This document shows, in pieces, positions 16,848 to 26,409 of a DNA stretch of 64,000 nt. Below the pieces are notes generated by a model. The model made no database searches. It was not told where the DNA came from and worked only from the letters and a program-made list of their open reading frames with translations. How positions within the stretch are numbered: position 1 is the stretch's first letter; every line of letters starts with the position of its first letter. Source of the stretch: Novosphingobium sp. (GTDB lineage: Bacteria; Pseudomonadota; Alphaproteobacteria; Sphingomonadales; Sphingomonadaceae); assembly GCF_027531025.1 (NCBI RefSeq), contig NZ_JAPZQX010000003.1, positions 372,001-436,000 on the forward strand, given 5' to 3'. A program made the position numbers and the translations under genes.

Positions 16848-17914
16848 TCGGCCCGGACCGCGTCCTCGATCTCGCTGTCCGGGTTGCGCTTGTTGTGGCG
16901 GATCGACCACCACAGCGACAGTCCGATCAGCACGGCCCCGATCAGCCCGGTGATAGTTTCGGGAATGTGCATCACGGCCGAAAACAGCATGATGCCGCCA
17001 AGCGCGATGATGGCCCAGAACGCGCCGTGCTCAAGATAGCGGTACTGCGCCAGCGTACCCTGCTTGACCAGGTGGATCGTCATCGAGCGGACGAACATCG
17101 CCCCAATCGACAGGCCAAGCGCAATCACCACCATGTTGTTTGAAAGGGCAAAGGCCCCGATCACGCCATCGAAGCTGAATGAGGCGTCGAGGATATTGAG
17201 ATAGAGGAACCCGCCAAGCCCGGAACGCACCACCGCGCCCTGCAGCTTCAGCGCTTCCTCGCGCATTTCAAGGATCGTGGAGATCGCCTCGACCGCGATG
17301 AAGGTGACAAGACCGAGTGTGCCGGAGACCATGAAGGTCAGCGCGTCAGCAGGCGGCAGCAGCAGCGAGATGCCATAGATCACCAGCAGCAGCAGGGCGA
17401 TTTCGGCGGCCTTGATGTTTGAAACGACACTCAGCTTTTCCTCGATCCAACTGATCCAGTGAACATCCTTCTCGCCGTCGAAAAAGAACGACAGACCGAC
17501 CATGGCGAGGAATGCCCCGCCGAACCCGGCAATGCCGACATGGGCGCCGGAAACGATCCGCTCGTATTCCTCGGGGCTGTTGAGCGAGAGCGTGACGGCA
17601 TCCATCGGGCCGATCCCGGCGGCGACAGCCACGATGGCGAGCGGGAAGACGATCCGCATCCCGAACACGGCGATCAGCATCCCCCAGGTGAGGAACCGGC
17701 GTTGCCAGATCTCACTCATGTCTTTCAGCACCGAGGCATTGACCACCGCGTTGTCGAACGAGAGTGACACTTCGAGGATCGACAGGACGAAGATGATCCA
17801 CAGCAGCGAGGCGGTCGCCGCCACGCTGCCGGTCTGTGCCCAGCCGTACCACACGCCCAGCCCCAGGCAGGCGAGCGTGAACAGGATCGAGAATTTGTAA
17901 TAACGCAGCAGCAC
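16844..17914 (-). CDS. DUF475 / TerC-like integral membrane protein
   Basis: 356-residue polytopic protein of the DUF475 family, related to the TerC/LysE-like group. Two acidic membrane motifs are visible, SILEVSLSFDNAVVNASVL near the N-terminus and ILDASFSFDGVIGAFAL in the C-terminal half, as expected for metal-handling TerC-type proteins. About nine hydrophobic helices. The start is GTG 17914 because a GGTGGGGGG ribosome-binding stretch lies about 6 bases upstream and a longer frame would run into panB. It follows panB by 31 bp on the same strand. Function is probably ion transport or metal homeostasis, not established. Confidence 0.87.
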   Translation of the reverse strand: MLLRYYKFSILFTLACLGLGVWYGWAQTGSVAATASLLWIIFVLSILEVSLSFDNAVVNASVLKDMSEIWQRRFLTWGMLIAVFGMRIVFPLAIVAVAAGIGPMDAVTLSLNSPEEYERIVSGAHVGIAGFGGAFLAMVGLSFFFDGEKDVHWISWIEEKLSVVSNIKAAEIALLLLVIYGISLLLPPADALTFMVSGTLGLVTFIAVEAISTILEMREEALKLQGAVVRSGLGGFLYLNILDASFSFDGVIGAFALSNNMVVIALGLSIGAMFVRSMTIHLVKQGTLAQYRYLEHGAFWAIIALGGIMLFSAVMHIPETITGLIGAVLIGLSLWWSIRHNKRNPDSEIEDAVRAD

Positions 17915-17945
17915 GGTGACCCCCCACCAGTTTGAGCGGATCGCC

Positions 17946-18815
17946 CTATTTCGGCTGGTAGGTCTGTTCAATCCCCGGGAACGATCTATCCCGAACTTCG
18001 GCGGCATAGCGGGCGGCGGCAGCGGAGATGGTTTCGGCAATTTCCTCGTAGCGCTTCACGAACCGGGGGACGCGCTCGAACATGCCCAGCATGTCTTCGG
18101 TGACGAGCACCTGTCCATCGCACTGGGCCGAGGCGCCGATACCGATGGTCGGGCAGCTGACCGCCTTGGTCACCGCGATGGCGATCGGTTCGACCACGCC
18201 TTCGACGACGATCGCGAAAGCCCCGGCGTCATCCAATGCCTTGGCATCGTTGACGATTTTCTCCGCTTCGGCATCGCTCCGGCCGCGGGCGTTGTAGCCG
18301 CCCAGCACGTTGACCGCCTGGGGGGTCAGGCCGACATGGCCCATGACCGGGATGCCGCGCTGGCTGAGGAAGGCGACCGTTTCGGCCATGGCCGCGCCGC
18401 CTTCGAGCTTCACTGCCGCGCAGCCGGTTTCCTTGAGCAGCCGTGCTGCACTCTCGAAGGCCTGCTGAGGGGATGCTTCATAGGCACCAAAGGGCATGTC
18501 GACCACCACAGCAGCGTGATACGAACCCCGCACCACGGCACCACCATGCGCCGCCATCATGTCTAGCGTCACCGGCACCGACGAGGGCAGGCCATAGATC
18601 ACCTGGCCGAGCGAATCCCCCACCAGTAGCAGGTCGCAATGGGCGTCGAGCAGCTGGGCCTGCCGCGCGGTATAGGCGGTGAGCATGACGATCGGTTCGG
18701 CGGTCACCCCGTCAACCTTGCGACGACGGATCGCCGGGATGGTCAGCCGCTTCATCGGGGCCGGGGTGGGGTTGGCGCGGCTGGTCGCCGTGTCGAGCTG
18801 GAAGGTCGTGGACAT
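17946..18815 (-). CDS. panB: 3-methyl-2-oxobutanoate hydroxymethyltransferase
   Basis: PanB transfers a hydroxymethyl group from methylenetetrahydrofolate to alpha-ketoisovalerate, the first step of pantothenate synthesis. The 289-residue protein has the family's motifs: [28 protein letters not shown] with the metal-binding Asp, [29 protein letters not shown] and the [20 protein letters not shown] loop. Other pantothenate genes are not adjacent. DUF475 follows on the same strand. An internal ATG at residue 21 ([13 protein letters not shown]) is an alternative start, since no good ribosome-binding site precedes either codon. Confidence 0.96.
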   Translation of the reverse strand: MSTTFQLDTATSRANPTPAPMKRLTIPAIRRRKVDGVTAEPIVMLTAYTARQAQLLDAHCDLLLVGDSLGQVIYGLPSSVPVTLDMMAAHGGAVVRGSYHAAVVVDMPFGAYEASPQQAFESAARLLKETGCAAVKLEGGAAMAETVAFLSQRGIPVMGHVGLTPQAVNVLGGYNARGRSDAEAEKIVNDAKALDDAGAFAIVVEGVVEPIAIAVTKAVSCPTIGIGASAQCDGQVLVTEDMLGMFERVPRFVKRYEEIAETISAAAARYAAEVRDRSFPGIEQTYQPK

Positions 18816-18958
18816 AACCGAGCCTTAGACCGTCTCGCAAATCTGGGGAAGGCCCGGCTTTTAGCGCTTGCCAATGACATAGTTGCCGCTAGCTTCCGCC
18901 GCCATAGCTAATGGTCGGCCGGGCATTGCATCCGGCTGCACGATTCTAGGGGACTTGC

Positions 18959-20509
18959 ATGTTCGGTCGCGTCAAATCACTCGACGCCATTTTGGCCACT
19001 GCCGAAAAGAAATCACTCCATCGCTCGCTTGGTGCCTTCCAGCTGACCATGCTGGGGATCGGTGCCATCATCGGCACCGGGATCTTCGTGCTGACCGCCG
19101 AAGCCGCGCAAAAGGCGGGGCCGGGCATGATGGTCAGCTTCATCATCGCGGGCTTCGTCTGCGCAGTGGCGGCGCTGTGCTATGCCGAAATGGCCTCGAT
19201 GGTGCCGGTTTCGGGTTCGGCCTATACCTATTCCTATGCCTCGATGGGCGAGATTGTCGCCTGGATCGTGGGCTGGGCGCTGATCCTTGAATATGCGATT
19301 GCCGCCTCGGCGGTCTCGGTCGGCTGGTCCAACTATTTCGTCGGGCTGGTGCAATCCGGGCTAGGGGTGGAACTGCCAGCCTTCTTCACCAAGGGCGCTT
19401 TCGCGGCTGTCGGTGGCGGGATCAACTTGCCGGCGATCTTCGTGGCCCTGCTGGTCACCGCCCTGCTGGTGGTCGGCACCAAGGAATCGGCCACGTTCAA
19501 CGCCGTGCTGGTGGTGATCAAGGTCGTCGCGCTCACCGCCTTCATCATCCTGGCCGTGCCGGTGATGAAGATGGAGAACTTCGAACCCTTCGCCCCGCTC
19601 GGCTTTGCCGGGGTGTCGGCGGCGGCAGCCTCGATCTTCTTCGCTTACGTCGGCTTCGATGCGGTTTCCACCGCGGCCGAGGAAACCAAGAACCCGCAGC
19701 GCAACATGCCGATCGGCCTGATCGGCAGCCTCGTGATCTGCACCATCTTCTACCTGCTGGTCGCCGCCGGGGCGATCGGTGCGGTGGGCGCCCAGCCGGT
19801 GTTCGGCGCGGCGGGTGAAGTGCTGGCCACGGGCAGCAAGGAGCTGCAGGCCCAGTGCGCCGCGCTGACCAGCGCGGGCAATGTGCCGCTGGTCTGCTCG
19901 GACGAGGCGCTGGCCCACGTCCTGCGCGAGATCGGCTATGTCAACGTCGGCAACCTGCTTGGTCTCGCCGCCTTCTTGGCGCTGCCTTCGGTCGTGCTGA
20001 TGATGCTGTTCGGCCAGACCCGCATCTTCTTCGTGATGGCGCGCGATGGTCTGCTGCCCGAAGGGCTGGCCAAGGTGCACCCGAAGTTCAAGACGCCGCA
20101 CGTGGTGACCATCATCACCGGCATCTTCGTGACCTGCGCTGCCGCCTTCTTCCCGGTTGGCAAACTGGCTGACATCTCGAACTCGGGCACCCTGTTCGCC
20201 TTCATGACCGTGGCGATCGGCGTGCTGATCCTGCGCCGCACCGCGCCGGATCGCCACCGTCCGTTCCGCACGCCCGCGATCTGGCTGGTCGGTCCGCTGG
20301 CGGTGATCGGCTGCGCCTACCTGTTCTTCAACCTGTCGGGTTACACCGAGCTGATGTTCCTGGGTTGGGCACTGATCGGCCTGGTGGTCTACTTCGCCTA
20401 TGGTCGGCGCAAGAGCCACGTGGGCCGCGGCCTGGTCGAAGTGCATGAAACCGACAAGGACGCGCCGGGCCTGCCCGTGCCGCCGATGCCGGGTGCCGAT
20501 GTCAACTGA
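18959..20509 (+). CDS. Amino-acid permease, APC superfamily (CAT/YhdG type)
   Basis: 516-residue inner-membrane transporter with 12-14 hydrophobic helices. The first helix motif GAIIGTGIFVLTAEAAQKAGPG and the later FFAYVGFDAVSTAAEETKNPQRNMP are diagnostic of cationic-amino-acid-type APC permeases. The length and the extracytoplasmic insert with two cysteines (QCAALTSAGNVPLVCSD) fit the bacterial CAT subfamily. GGGGACTTGC precedes the ATG. A strong terminator follows, so the gene is probably monocistronic. The transported amino acid cannot be named from sequence. Confidence 0.92.
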   Translation: MFGRVKSLDAILATAEKKSLHRSLGAFQLTMLGIGAIIGTGIFVLTAEAAQKAGPGMMVSFIIAGFVCAVAALCYAEMASMVPVSGSAYTYSYASMGEIVAWIVGWALILEYAIAASAVSVGWSNYFVGLVQSGLGVELPAFFTKGAFAAVGGGINLPAIFVALLVTALLVVGTKESATFNAVLVVIKVVALTAFIILAVPVMKMENFEPFAPLGFAGVSAAAASIFFAYVGFDAVSTAAEETKNPQRNMPIGLIGSLVICTIFYLLVAAGAIGAVGAQPVFGAAGEVLATGSKELQAQCAALTSAGNVPLVCSDEALAHVLREIGYVNVGNLLGLAAFLALPSVVLMMLFGQTRIFFVMARDGLLPEGLAKVHPKFKTPHVVTIITGIFVTCAAAFFPVGKLADISNSGTLFAFMTVAIGVLILRRTAPDRHRPFRTPAIWLVGPLAVIGCAYLFFNLSGYTELMFLGWALIGLVVYFAYGRRKSHVGRGLVEVHETDKDAPGLPVPPMPGADVN

Positions 20510-20547
20510 TCCGGCATAACCAGACACCCCCCAGCGGGTGGGGAGAG

Positions 20548-20584
20548 GGGCCGCTTCCTGAAAGGGAAGCGGCCCTTTCTTTTT
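20548..20584 (+). terminator. Rho-independent terminator after the amino-acid permease
   Basis: A perfect 11-bp G+C-rich stem (20548-20558 with 20565-20575) and a TGAAAG loop, followed by TTTCTTTTT. This ends the permease transcript and insulates it from the SOS cassette. Confidence 0.95.
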
Positions 20585-20632
20585 GCCTGCCAGCCGCCCC
20601 TGCAAAGACTCGTTGCGAATCGCACCCGATGA

Positions 20633-20647
20633 GAACATAAATAGAAC
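20633..20647 (+). promoter_or_regulatory. LexA (SOS) box for imuA-imuB-dnaE2
   Basis: GAACATAAATAGAAC matches the alphaproteobacterial LexA operator (GTTC-N7-GTTC, read on the other strand as GAAC-N7-GAAC) exactly. It lies 15 bp before the imuA start codon, where it would block transcription until DNA damage inactivates LexA. Confidence 0.9.
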
Positions 20648-20662
20648 ATTGGAACCGATGCG

Positions 20663-21442
20663 ATGACCATTTCTGCTCCCACCCCGCTGGCCGCCTTTGC
20701 CCGCCGCCGCCGCTTTGGCGCGGTTCTGCCCGCGCCTGCGGAAACCCGCCTCTGGCAGCCGGGGCCCAATGAACGGCCCGATGAGCGGCACAGCGAGCTG
20801 TTCGCCGCACCCGGCGATGCCGCCGGGGCGGGGTTGGCGCTGGCTTTCGCAATGGCCCAGCTGCGCGGCCAGGCGGCCGATCCGGTGGCCGACTATCCGG
20901 ACGAGCGGCCCTGGCTGTGGGTGCAGGATGCCGCCGCGCTGCGGCTGACCGGGCGGCCCTATCGACCCGGCCTGCCGCCGATGCTGCGGCACCGGCTGAT
21001 CCATGTCGCGGCGAAAACGCCCGAGGATGCGCTGTTCGCGCTGGAAGAGGGGCTGCGCTGCCGCGACCTGGCTTTCGTGGTGGGCGAAATCGCAGGCAAT
21101 CCCCGCGCCCTTTCGCTCACCGCGCAGCGTCGGCTCAGCCTGGTGGCGGAAAAGCATGGCGTGCCGCTGTGGCTGTTGCGGGTGGGGGCAGAGCGCGACC
21201 TGTCCTCGGCCCGCCAGCGCTGGACGGTGCGTGCTGCGCCCTCGCTGCCGCCACGCTGGAATGCCCAGGCCCCCGGCGCACCCGCCTGGCAGGCCGAACT
21301 GTTCCGCGCCCGTAATCACCCGCCCGGAGAATGGATCCTGCGCAATGACGGACAGGTCCTCACCGCCGAGCCGGCCCAGCCAGCGCCGCATCATGGCGAT
21401 CTGGCTGCCCCGGCTGGCGATCGACCGCTGGCGGCTGGCTGA
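20663..21442 (+). CDS. imuA: SOS mutagenesis protein ImuA
   Basis: 259-residue RecA-fold-like accessory protein of the ImuA-ImuB-DnaE2 mutasome, found in bacteria that use this set instead of UmuDC. Features are the opening helix, the RHSELFAAPGDAAGAGLALAF-like segment (positions about 41-61), WLWVQDAAAL, EEGLRCRDLAFVVGEI and SLTAQRRLSLVAEKHGVPLWLLR. The N-terminal part is shorter than in RecA and no canonical Walker A is seen. A LexA box sits 15 bp upstream. The 3' end overlaps imuB by 98 bases in another frame. Confidence 0.92.
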   Translation: MTISAPTPLAAFARRRRFGAVLPAPAETRLWQPGPNERPDERHSELFAAPGDAAGAGLALAFAMAQLRGQAADPVADYPDERPWLWVQDAAALRLTGRPYRPGLPPMLRHRLIHVAAKTPEDALFALEEGLRCRDLAFVVGEIAGNPRALSLTAQRRLSLVAEKHGVPLWLLRVGAERDLSSARQRWTVRAAPSLPPRWNAQAPGAPAWQAELFRARNHPPGEWILRNDGQVLTAEPAQPAPHHGDLAAPAGDRPLAAG

Positions 21443-22916
21443 AGGGCTGCGGCCGGGGCAGGGTAGCGACGCCGCCCCGCTGGCCCTGATTGCCGAAACC
21501 GCCCATGGCCCGCGCCTGGCCGCGGTGAACGATGCCGCCCGGCAGGCCGGGGTGCGGTCTGACATGCTGCTGGCCGATGCTCGCGCGCTCTGCCCCGAAC
21601 TGGCGGTTGCCCCGGCCGATCCGGCGGGGGACCGCGCCGCGCTGGAGGCGCTGGCGCTGTGGGCGCAGCGCTGGGGGCCGTGGTCGGCGCTCGATCAGCC
21701 CGATGGGCTGGTGGTCGATGTGACCGGAGTGGCGCACCTGTTCGGCGGGGAAGCAACCATGCTGGCCGATGCCGCCCGGTGTTTCGCCGCGCGCGGATAT
21801 GCCGCGCGGCCGGCCTTGGCGCCCACTGCCGGGGCGGCCTGGGCGCTTGCGCATCATGGGCCGGAGCGGGCGATCCTGCATCCCGGTGAGAGCCTCGATG
21901 TCCTGCCCGTTGCCGCGCTGCGGCTCGATCCTGGCACGGTGCTGGTGCTGCGCCGCCTGGGCCTCAAGCGGATCGGCGACCTGTCCGGCGTGGCGCGCGA
22001 GGCGCTGGCGCGGCGGTTCCGCAATCACAAGGCGCCCGCCGCCAATCCGCTGATCCGGCTGGACCAGTTGCTGGGCCGGGTGCCGGAACCGCTGCTGCCG
22101 GTGCTCCCGGTCGACGTGCCGCTGGTCCAGCGGCGGCTGATGGAACCGATCCGCCACCGCAGCCTGCTCGACCGGGTGCTGGCCGATCTCTGCGCCGATC
22201 TGACACGGGTGCTGGAAGCGCGTGCGCTGGGCGCGCGGCGGCTGGAACTGGCGCTGTGGAAGGTCGATGGCGAAGTGCTGCAGCGGCGGCTGGAACTGGC
22301 CGCTGCCAGCCGCGATCCGGCCCATATCGCCGCGCTGTTCGGCCGCAAGCTGGACGATCTCGACGCCGGATTCGGGATCGAACTCGCGCGCCTGCGCGCA
22401 CCCTGGACTGAGCCGCTGGCGCTGGCCCAGCGCGATCTGGAAGCGGCGGCCGAAGTGCATGGTACTTCGCTCGCCGCCTGTATCGACCGGCTGGCGATCC
22501 GGCTGGGCCCGGAAGCGGTGCGCCGCCCGGTGCCGCGCGCCAGTCACGTACCCGAGCGGGCGCAGCAATGGATTGGTCCGCTGGAGCCGGAAAGGGTCAG
22601 CCAGTCCGACCTGCCGTTTCACACCCGCCCCCTGAAGCTGCTCGACCGCCCCGAACCGATCGCCGTGCTTTATGCCAGCCCCGATGGCCTGCCCCGCCGG
22701 TTCCGCTGGCGCGGCGCGGTGCACGAGATTGCCCGGGCCGAGGGGCCGGAGCGGATTGCCCCCGAATGGTGGCGTGAACGCTCCACCGTGCGGCTGCGCG
22801 ACTATTACCGGATCGAGGATGGGGCGGGGCGGCGGTACTGGATCTACCGCTCTGGGCTGGTCGATGATGGCCGGGGCGGGGCGCCCGAATGGTTCCTGCA
22901 GGGGCTCTATGCCTGA
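21345..22916 (+). CDS. imuB: Y-family polymerase-like protein ImuB
   Basis: 523-residue relative of Y-family DNA polymerases that acts as a hub linking DnaE2 to the beta clamp and ImuA. It opens with RRIMAIWLPRLAIDRWR and has the palm-like QPDGLVVDVTGVAHLFGGE and helix-hairpin-helix-like LKRIGDLSGVAREALARRF. The catalytic acidic residues of true polymerases are not preserved, as usual for ImuB. The C-terminus (RRYWIYRSGLVDDGRGGAPEWFLQGLYA) is typical. Start ATG 21345 is chosen to keep the basic leader, with ATG 21393 as the alternative. It overlaps dnaE2 by 8 bases. Confidence 0.92.
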   Translation: MTDRSSPPSRPSQRRIMAIWLPRLAIDRWRLAEGLRPGQGSDAAPLALIAETAHGPRLAAVNDAARQAGVRSDMLLADARALCPELAVAPADPAGDRAALEALALWAQRWGPWSALDQPDGLVVDVTGVAHLFGGEATMLADAARCFAARGYAARPALAPTAGAAWALAHHGPERAILHPGESLDVLPVAALRLDPGTVLVLRRLGLKRIGDLSGVAREALARRFRNHKAPAANPLIRLDQLLGRVPEPLLPVLPVDVPLVQRRLMEPIRHRSLLDRVLADLCADLTRVLEARALGARRLELALWKVDGEVLQRRLELAAASRDPAHIAALFGRKLDDLDAGFGIELARLRAPWTEPLALAQRDLEAAAEVHGTSLAACIDRLAIRLGPEAVRRPVPRASHVPERAQQWIGPLEPERVSQSDLPFHTRPLKLLDRPEPIAVLYASPDGLPRRFRWRGAVHEIARAEGPERIAPEWWRERSTVRLRDYYRIEDGAGRRYWIYRSGLVDDGRGGAPEWFLQGLYA

Positions 22917-25900
22917 CGCCCCGCTCACCCCCGAACGCCGCCGCGCCGAACCTGCCAGCCTGCCGCCGCCGGAGCGCGCGCCCTTTGTCGAGCTTGGCCT
23001 GTTCAGCTGCTTTTCGTTCCTGCGCGGTGCTTCGGATGCGGTCGACCTTGTCACCACGGCCCGCGCGCTGGGCTATGATGCGATCGGGATCGCCGACGCT
23101 AACACCATGGCCGGGGTGGTGCGGCTCCATGCCGAGGCCAAGACGCTGGGCCTCAAGCCCGTGATCGGCTGCCGGATCGAGACGGTGGAGGGGCTGGCCT
23201 TCCTCGCCTATCCGCAGGATCGCGCCGCTTATGGCCGGCTCTGCCGCCTGATCTCGGCGGGCCGGATGGCGAAGCTCGACGGTGAATGGCAGGAAAAGGG
23301 GGCCTGTGAGATCGACCTGGGGATGCTCGCGGAGCATGCAGAGGGCGTGCACCTGGTGCTGGTGCCGCCGGGCGATCTCGATGCCCCACTCACCATCGCG
23401 GCGGAAAGCAATGTCGTGTCGCTCAACGGCGGTCGCCAAAACGGTTCGATCACCGGAGCCTTGCCCGACCTGCTCCCCCACCTGGTCCGCCAACTACCCA
23501 GCCTGCGCCATATCGCCGCCAGCTATCTTTATACCGGCGATGACATTGCCCGGATCGAGCGGCTCGATGGTCTGGCGCGCGAACATGGCTTGGCCATTCT
23601 TGCCACCAACCAGGCGCTCTATCACGCGCCGCAGCGCCGCCCGCTGCATGACGTGATGACGGCGATCCGTCACAAGACCACGGTCGCGGTGGCGGGCCAC
23701 CTGCTGGAGGCCAATGCCGAACGGCACCTGAAATCGCCGGAGGAGATGCAGCGCCTGTTCGCGCGCTGGCCCCATGCGATCAGCGTCGCGCGCGAGCTGG
23801 CCGATGCCTGTGCCTTCAACCTAGACGAGCTGCGCTATGAATACCCCCGCCAGACCTATCCCGACGGGCTCGACGCGCAGGGCTATCTGGAGCGGCTGAC
23901 CTGGGAGGGGGCAGATCGCCATTATCCCGATGGCGTGCCCGAGAGCGTGGCGGAAACGCTGCACAAGGAACTGGCGCTGATCGGCAAGAAGGCGCTGGCC
24001 CAGTACTTTCTGACCATCAAGGAGATCGTCGATTTCGCGCGCAGCCGCACGCCGCCGATCCTGTGCCAGGGGCGCGGTTCGGCGGCCAATTCGGCGGTGT
24101 GCTTTTGCCTCGGCATCACCTCGGTCAACCCGGTCGAGCATGCGCTGCTGTTCGAGCGGTTCATTTCCGAGGACCGCGACGAGCCGCCCGACATCGACGT
24201 CGATTTCGAGCACGAGCGGCGCGAGGAGGTGATCCAGCACATCTACGAGAAGTACGGCCGCCATCGCGCGGGGCTCTGCGCCACGGTGATTCACTATCGC
24301 CCGCGCATGGCGATACGCGAGGTGGGCAAGGCGATGGGCCTGTCCGAGGGCGTGACCGGCGCGCTCGCCCGCACGGTCTGGGGCAGCTACGGCCGCTCGA
24401 TCGAGGAAAAGCACATGGCGGAAACCGGCATGGACCTGGCCGATCCGCACCTGAAGCGGGTGCTGGCGCTGACCCAGCAGATGATCGGCATGCCGCGCCA
24501 CCTGTCGCAGCATGTCGGCGGTTTCATCCTCACCGAAGGTTTGCTGACCGAGACCGTACCGATCGGCAACGGTGCCATGGCCGATCGCAGCTTCATCGAA
24601 TGGGACAAGGACGATATCGACGCGTTGGGCATCCTCAAGGTCGATGTGCTGGCGCTGGGCATGCTCACCTGCATCAGGAAGTGTCTGGACCTGCTGGAAG
24701 CGCACCACGGCAAGGCGCTGACGCTCGCTACGGTCCCGCGCGAGGATCCGGCGGTTTACGACATGCTCTGCCAGGGGGATTCGCTGGGCGTGTTCCAGGT
24801 GGAAAGCCGGGCGCAGATGAACATGCTGCCACGCCTGCGCCCCCGCTGTTTCTATGACCTGGTGATCGAGGTGGCGATCGTCCGCCCCGGGCCGATCCAG
24901 GGCGACATGGTCCACCCCTATCTCAAGCGGCGGCGCGGGGCCGAGGCGGTGGAAATTCCCGCGCCCGGCCCGGCGCATGGCCCGCCGGACGAGCTAACCT
25001 CGATCCTCGGCCGCACCCTTGGCGTGCCGATCTTCCAGGAACAGGCGATGAAGATCGCGCTCGATGCGGCCAAGTTCTCGTCGTTGGAGGCCAACCGGCT
25101 GCGCAAGGCGATGGCTACTTTCCGCAGCCGGGGCATGGTGCATGAACTGGAAGACCTGATGGTCGGCCGGATGGTGGCGCGCGGCTATGATCCCGATTTC
25201 GCCACCCGCTGCTTCAGCCAGATCAAGGGCTTTGGCGAATATGGCTTTCCCGAAAGCCACGCCGCCAGCTTTGCCCTGCTGGTCTATGTCTCGTCCTGGC
25301 TGAAGTGCCATTACCCGGCAGCCTTCGCCTGCGCGCTGCTCAATTCGCAGCCGATGGGCTTCTATGCCCCTACGCAGATCGTGCGCGACGCGCGCGAGCA
25401 TGGGGTGATTGTCCTGCCGGTCGATGTGAATGCCAGCGGGTGGGACAATGGGCTGGAAGACGGGGCTCTCCGCCTCGGTCTGCGCCAGGTCGATGGCTTC
25501 CCCGAAGCTGCCGCCGCGCGGATCGTGGCGGCGCGCGAGGCGGGTGGGCCGTTTCGCGATGTGCGCGAGTTGAAGGAGCGGGCCGGGCTGTCGCCCGCGC
25601 TGGTCGAGCGGCTGGCTTCGGCCGATTGTTTTAATTCCCTCGGCCTCACCCGGCGGCAGGCGCTGTGGGATGCGCGCAGCCTGATCCCCGCGCCCGATCT
25701 GCCGCTGTTCGCCGCTATGGCGGCGCGCGATGAGGGGGCGGAGCGGATCGCCACCCGCCTGCCCGCCATGCCGCTGTCAGAGGAAGTGGTGGCCGATTAC
25801 CAGACCCAGCGGCTTTCGCTGAAGGCCCACCCGCTGGCCTTCCTGCGCGCTTCGTTGGCCGAACGCGGCTTTATCCGGGCGAGCGAGCTGCGGACCCGCA

Positions 25901-26301
25901 AGTTCCGCTCTGCCGTGCAGGTGGCGGGGGTGGTGCTGATCCGCCAGCGCCCCGGCAGCGCCAAGGGCGTCTGCTTCATCACGCTGGAGGACGAGACCGG
26001 GGTGGTGAACCTGGTGATCTGGCCCGATGTGATGGAGCGCCAGCGCAAGGTGATCATGGGCGCGCGGCTGATCGAGGTGAAGGGGCGGGTGGAGTATGAC
26101 GACGAGGTGATCCACGTCATCGCCACCCACCTGACCGACGCCACGGCGGCGCTCCACGCGCTATCGGACGACCTGCTGCCCCAGACGCTCGACCGCGCCG
26201 ACGAAGTCCGCCGCCCGGTCCAGGGCCGCATGGCCCCCTACCACCGCGCCGGCCATCCCCGCGATGCCCGGGTCATCCCGAAATCGCGGGATTTTCATTA
26301 G
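22909..26301 (+). CDS. dnaE2: Error-prone DNA polymerase III alpha subunit DnaE2
   Basis: 1130-residue C-family polymerase that performs translesion synthesis during SOS. Domains in order: N-terminal PHP (LFSCFSFLRGASDAVDLV, DAIGIADANTMAGVVRL); palm with QGRGSAANS and the catalytic acidic PPDIDVDFEHERREE; fingers region ending in FGEYGFPESHAASFALLVY; helix-hairpin-helix; and a C-terminal OB fold (VAGVVLIRQRPGSAKGVCFI). Length and the lost metal ligands in the PHP segment fit DnaE2 rather than replicative DnaE. ATG 22909 overlaps the imuB stop, so the three genes form one coupled SOS operon. Confidence 0.95.
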   Translation: MPDAPLTPERRRAEPASLPPPERAPFVELGLFSCFSFLRGASDAVDLVTTARALGYDAIGIADANTMAGVVRLHAEAKTLGLKPVIGCRIETVEGLAFLAYPQDRAAYGRLCRLISAGRMAKLDGEWQEKGACEIDLGMLAEHAEGVHLVLVPPGDLDAPLTIAAESNVVSLNGGRQNGSITGALPDLLPHLVRQLPSLRHIAASYLYTGDDIARIERLDGLAREHGLAILATNQALYHAPQRRPLHDVMTAIRHKTTVAVAGHLLEANAERHLKSPEEMQRLFARWPHAISVARELADACAFNLDELRYEYPRQTYPDGLDAQGYLERLTWEGADRHYPDGVPESVAETLHKELALIGKKALAQYFLTIKEIVDFARSRTPPILCQGRGSAANSAVCFCLGITSVNPVEHALLFERFISEDRDEPPDIDVDFEHERREEVIQHIYEKYGRHRAGLCATVIHYRPRMAIREVGKAMGLSEGVTGALARTVWGSYGRSIEEKHMAETGMDLADPHLKRVLALTQQMIGMPRHLSQHVGGFILTEGLLTETVPIGNGAMADRSFIEWDKDDIDALGILKVDVLALGMLTCIRKCLDLLEAHHGKALTLATVPREDPAVYDMLCQGDSLGVFQVESRAQMNMLPRLRPRCFYDLVIEVAIVRPGPIQGDMVHPYLKRRRGAEAVEIPAPGPAHGPPDELTSILGRTLGVPIFQEQAMKIALDAAKFSSLEANRLRKAMATFRSRGMVHELEDLMVGRMVARGYDPDFATRCFSQIKGFGEYGFPESHAASFALLVYVSSWLKCHYPAAFACALLNSQPMGFYAPTQIVRDAREHGVIVLPVDVNASGWDNGLEDGALRLGLRQVDGFPEAAAARIVAAREAGGPFRDVRELKERAGLSPALVERLASADCFNSLGLTRRQALWDARSLIPAPDLPLFAAMAARDEGAERIATRLPAMPLSEEVVADYQTQRLSLKAHPLAFLRASLAERGFIRASELRTRKFRSAVQVAGVVLIRQRPGSAKGVCFITLEDETGVVNLVIWPDVMERQRKVIMGARLIEVKGRVEYDDEVIHVIATHLTDATAALHALSDDLLPQTLDRADEVRRPVQGRMAPYHRAGHPRDARVIPKSRDFH

Positions 26302-26392
26302 CAAGACAAAGAGGTGCTAACCGGGAAGGCAGGGGACTGAAAGGACCTGAGGCCGTATCCGAACACGACAACATTGCGGGTATTTCTGAGAA

Positions 26393-26407
26393 CCGGTAGT
26401 GTACCGG
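26393..26407. repeat. Inverted repeat immediately before the orphan gene
   Basis: CCGGTA-GTG-TACCGG is a perfect 6-bp inverted repeat ending 2 bases before the ATG at 26410. It could be an operator or a hairpin masking the ribosome-binding region. Nothing else is recognisable in the 108-bp gap after dnaE2. Confidence 0.4.
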
Positions 26408-26409
26408 CC

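Noticed and set aside
17915..18040. N-terminal extension of the DUF475 protein
   Set aside because: It would overlap panB coding sequence by about 95 bp and is Pro/Arg-rich antisense-like; GTG 17914 follows a good ribosome-binding stretch.
19361..21565. 734-codon open frame on the minus strand, and other long antisense frames (for example 4880-6460 plus, 12882-14792 minus, 11417-13111 minus, 21360-23057 minus)
   Set aside because: They lie opposite recognised genes, have no ribosome-binding sites or family motifs, and their low-complexity Arg/Gly/Gln-rich translation is typical of antisense frames in high-G+C DNA.
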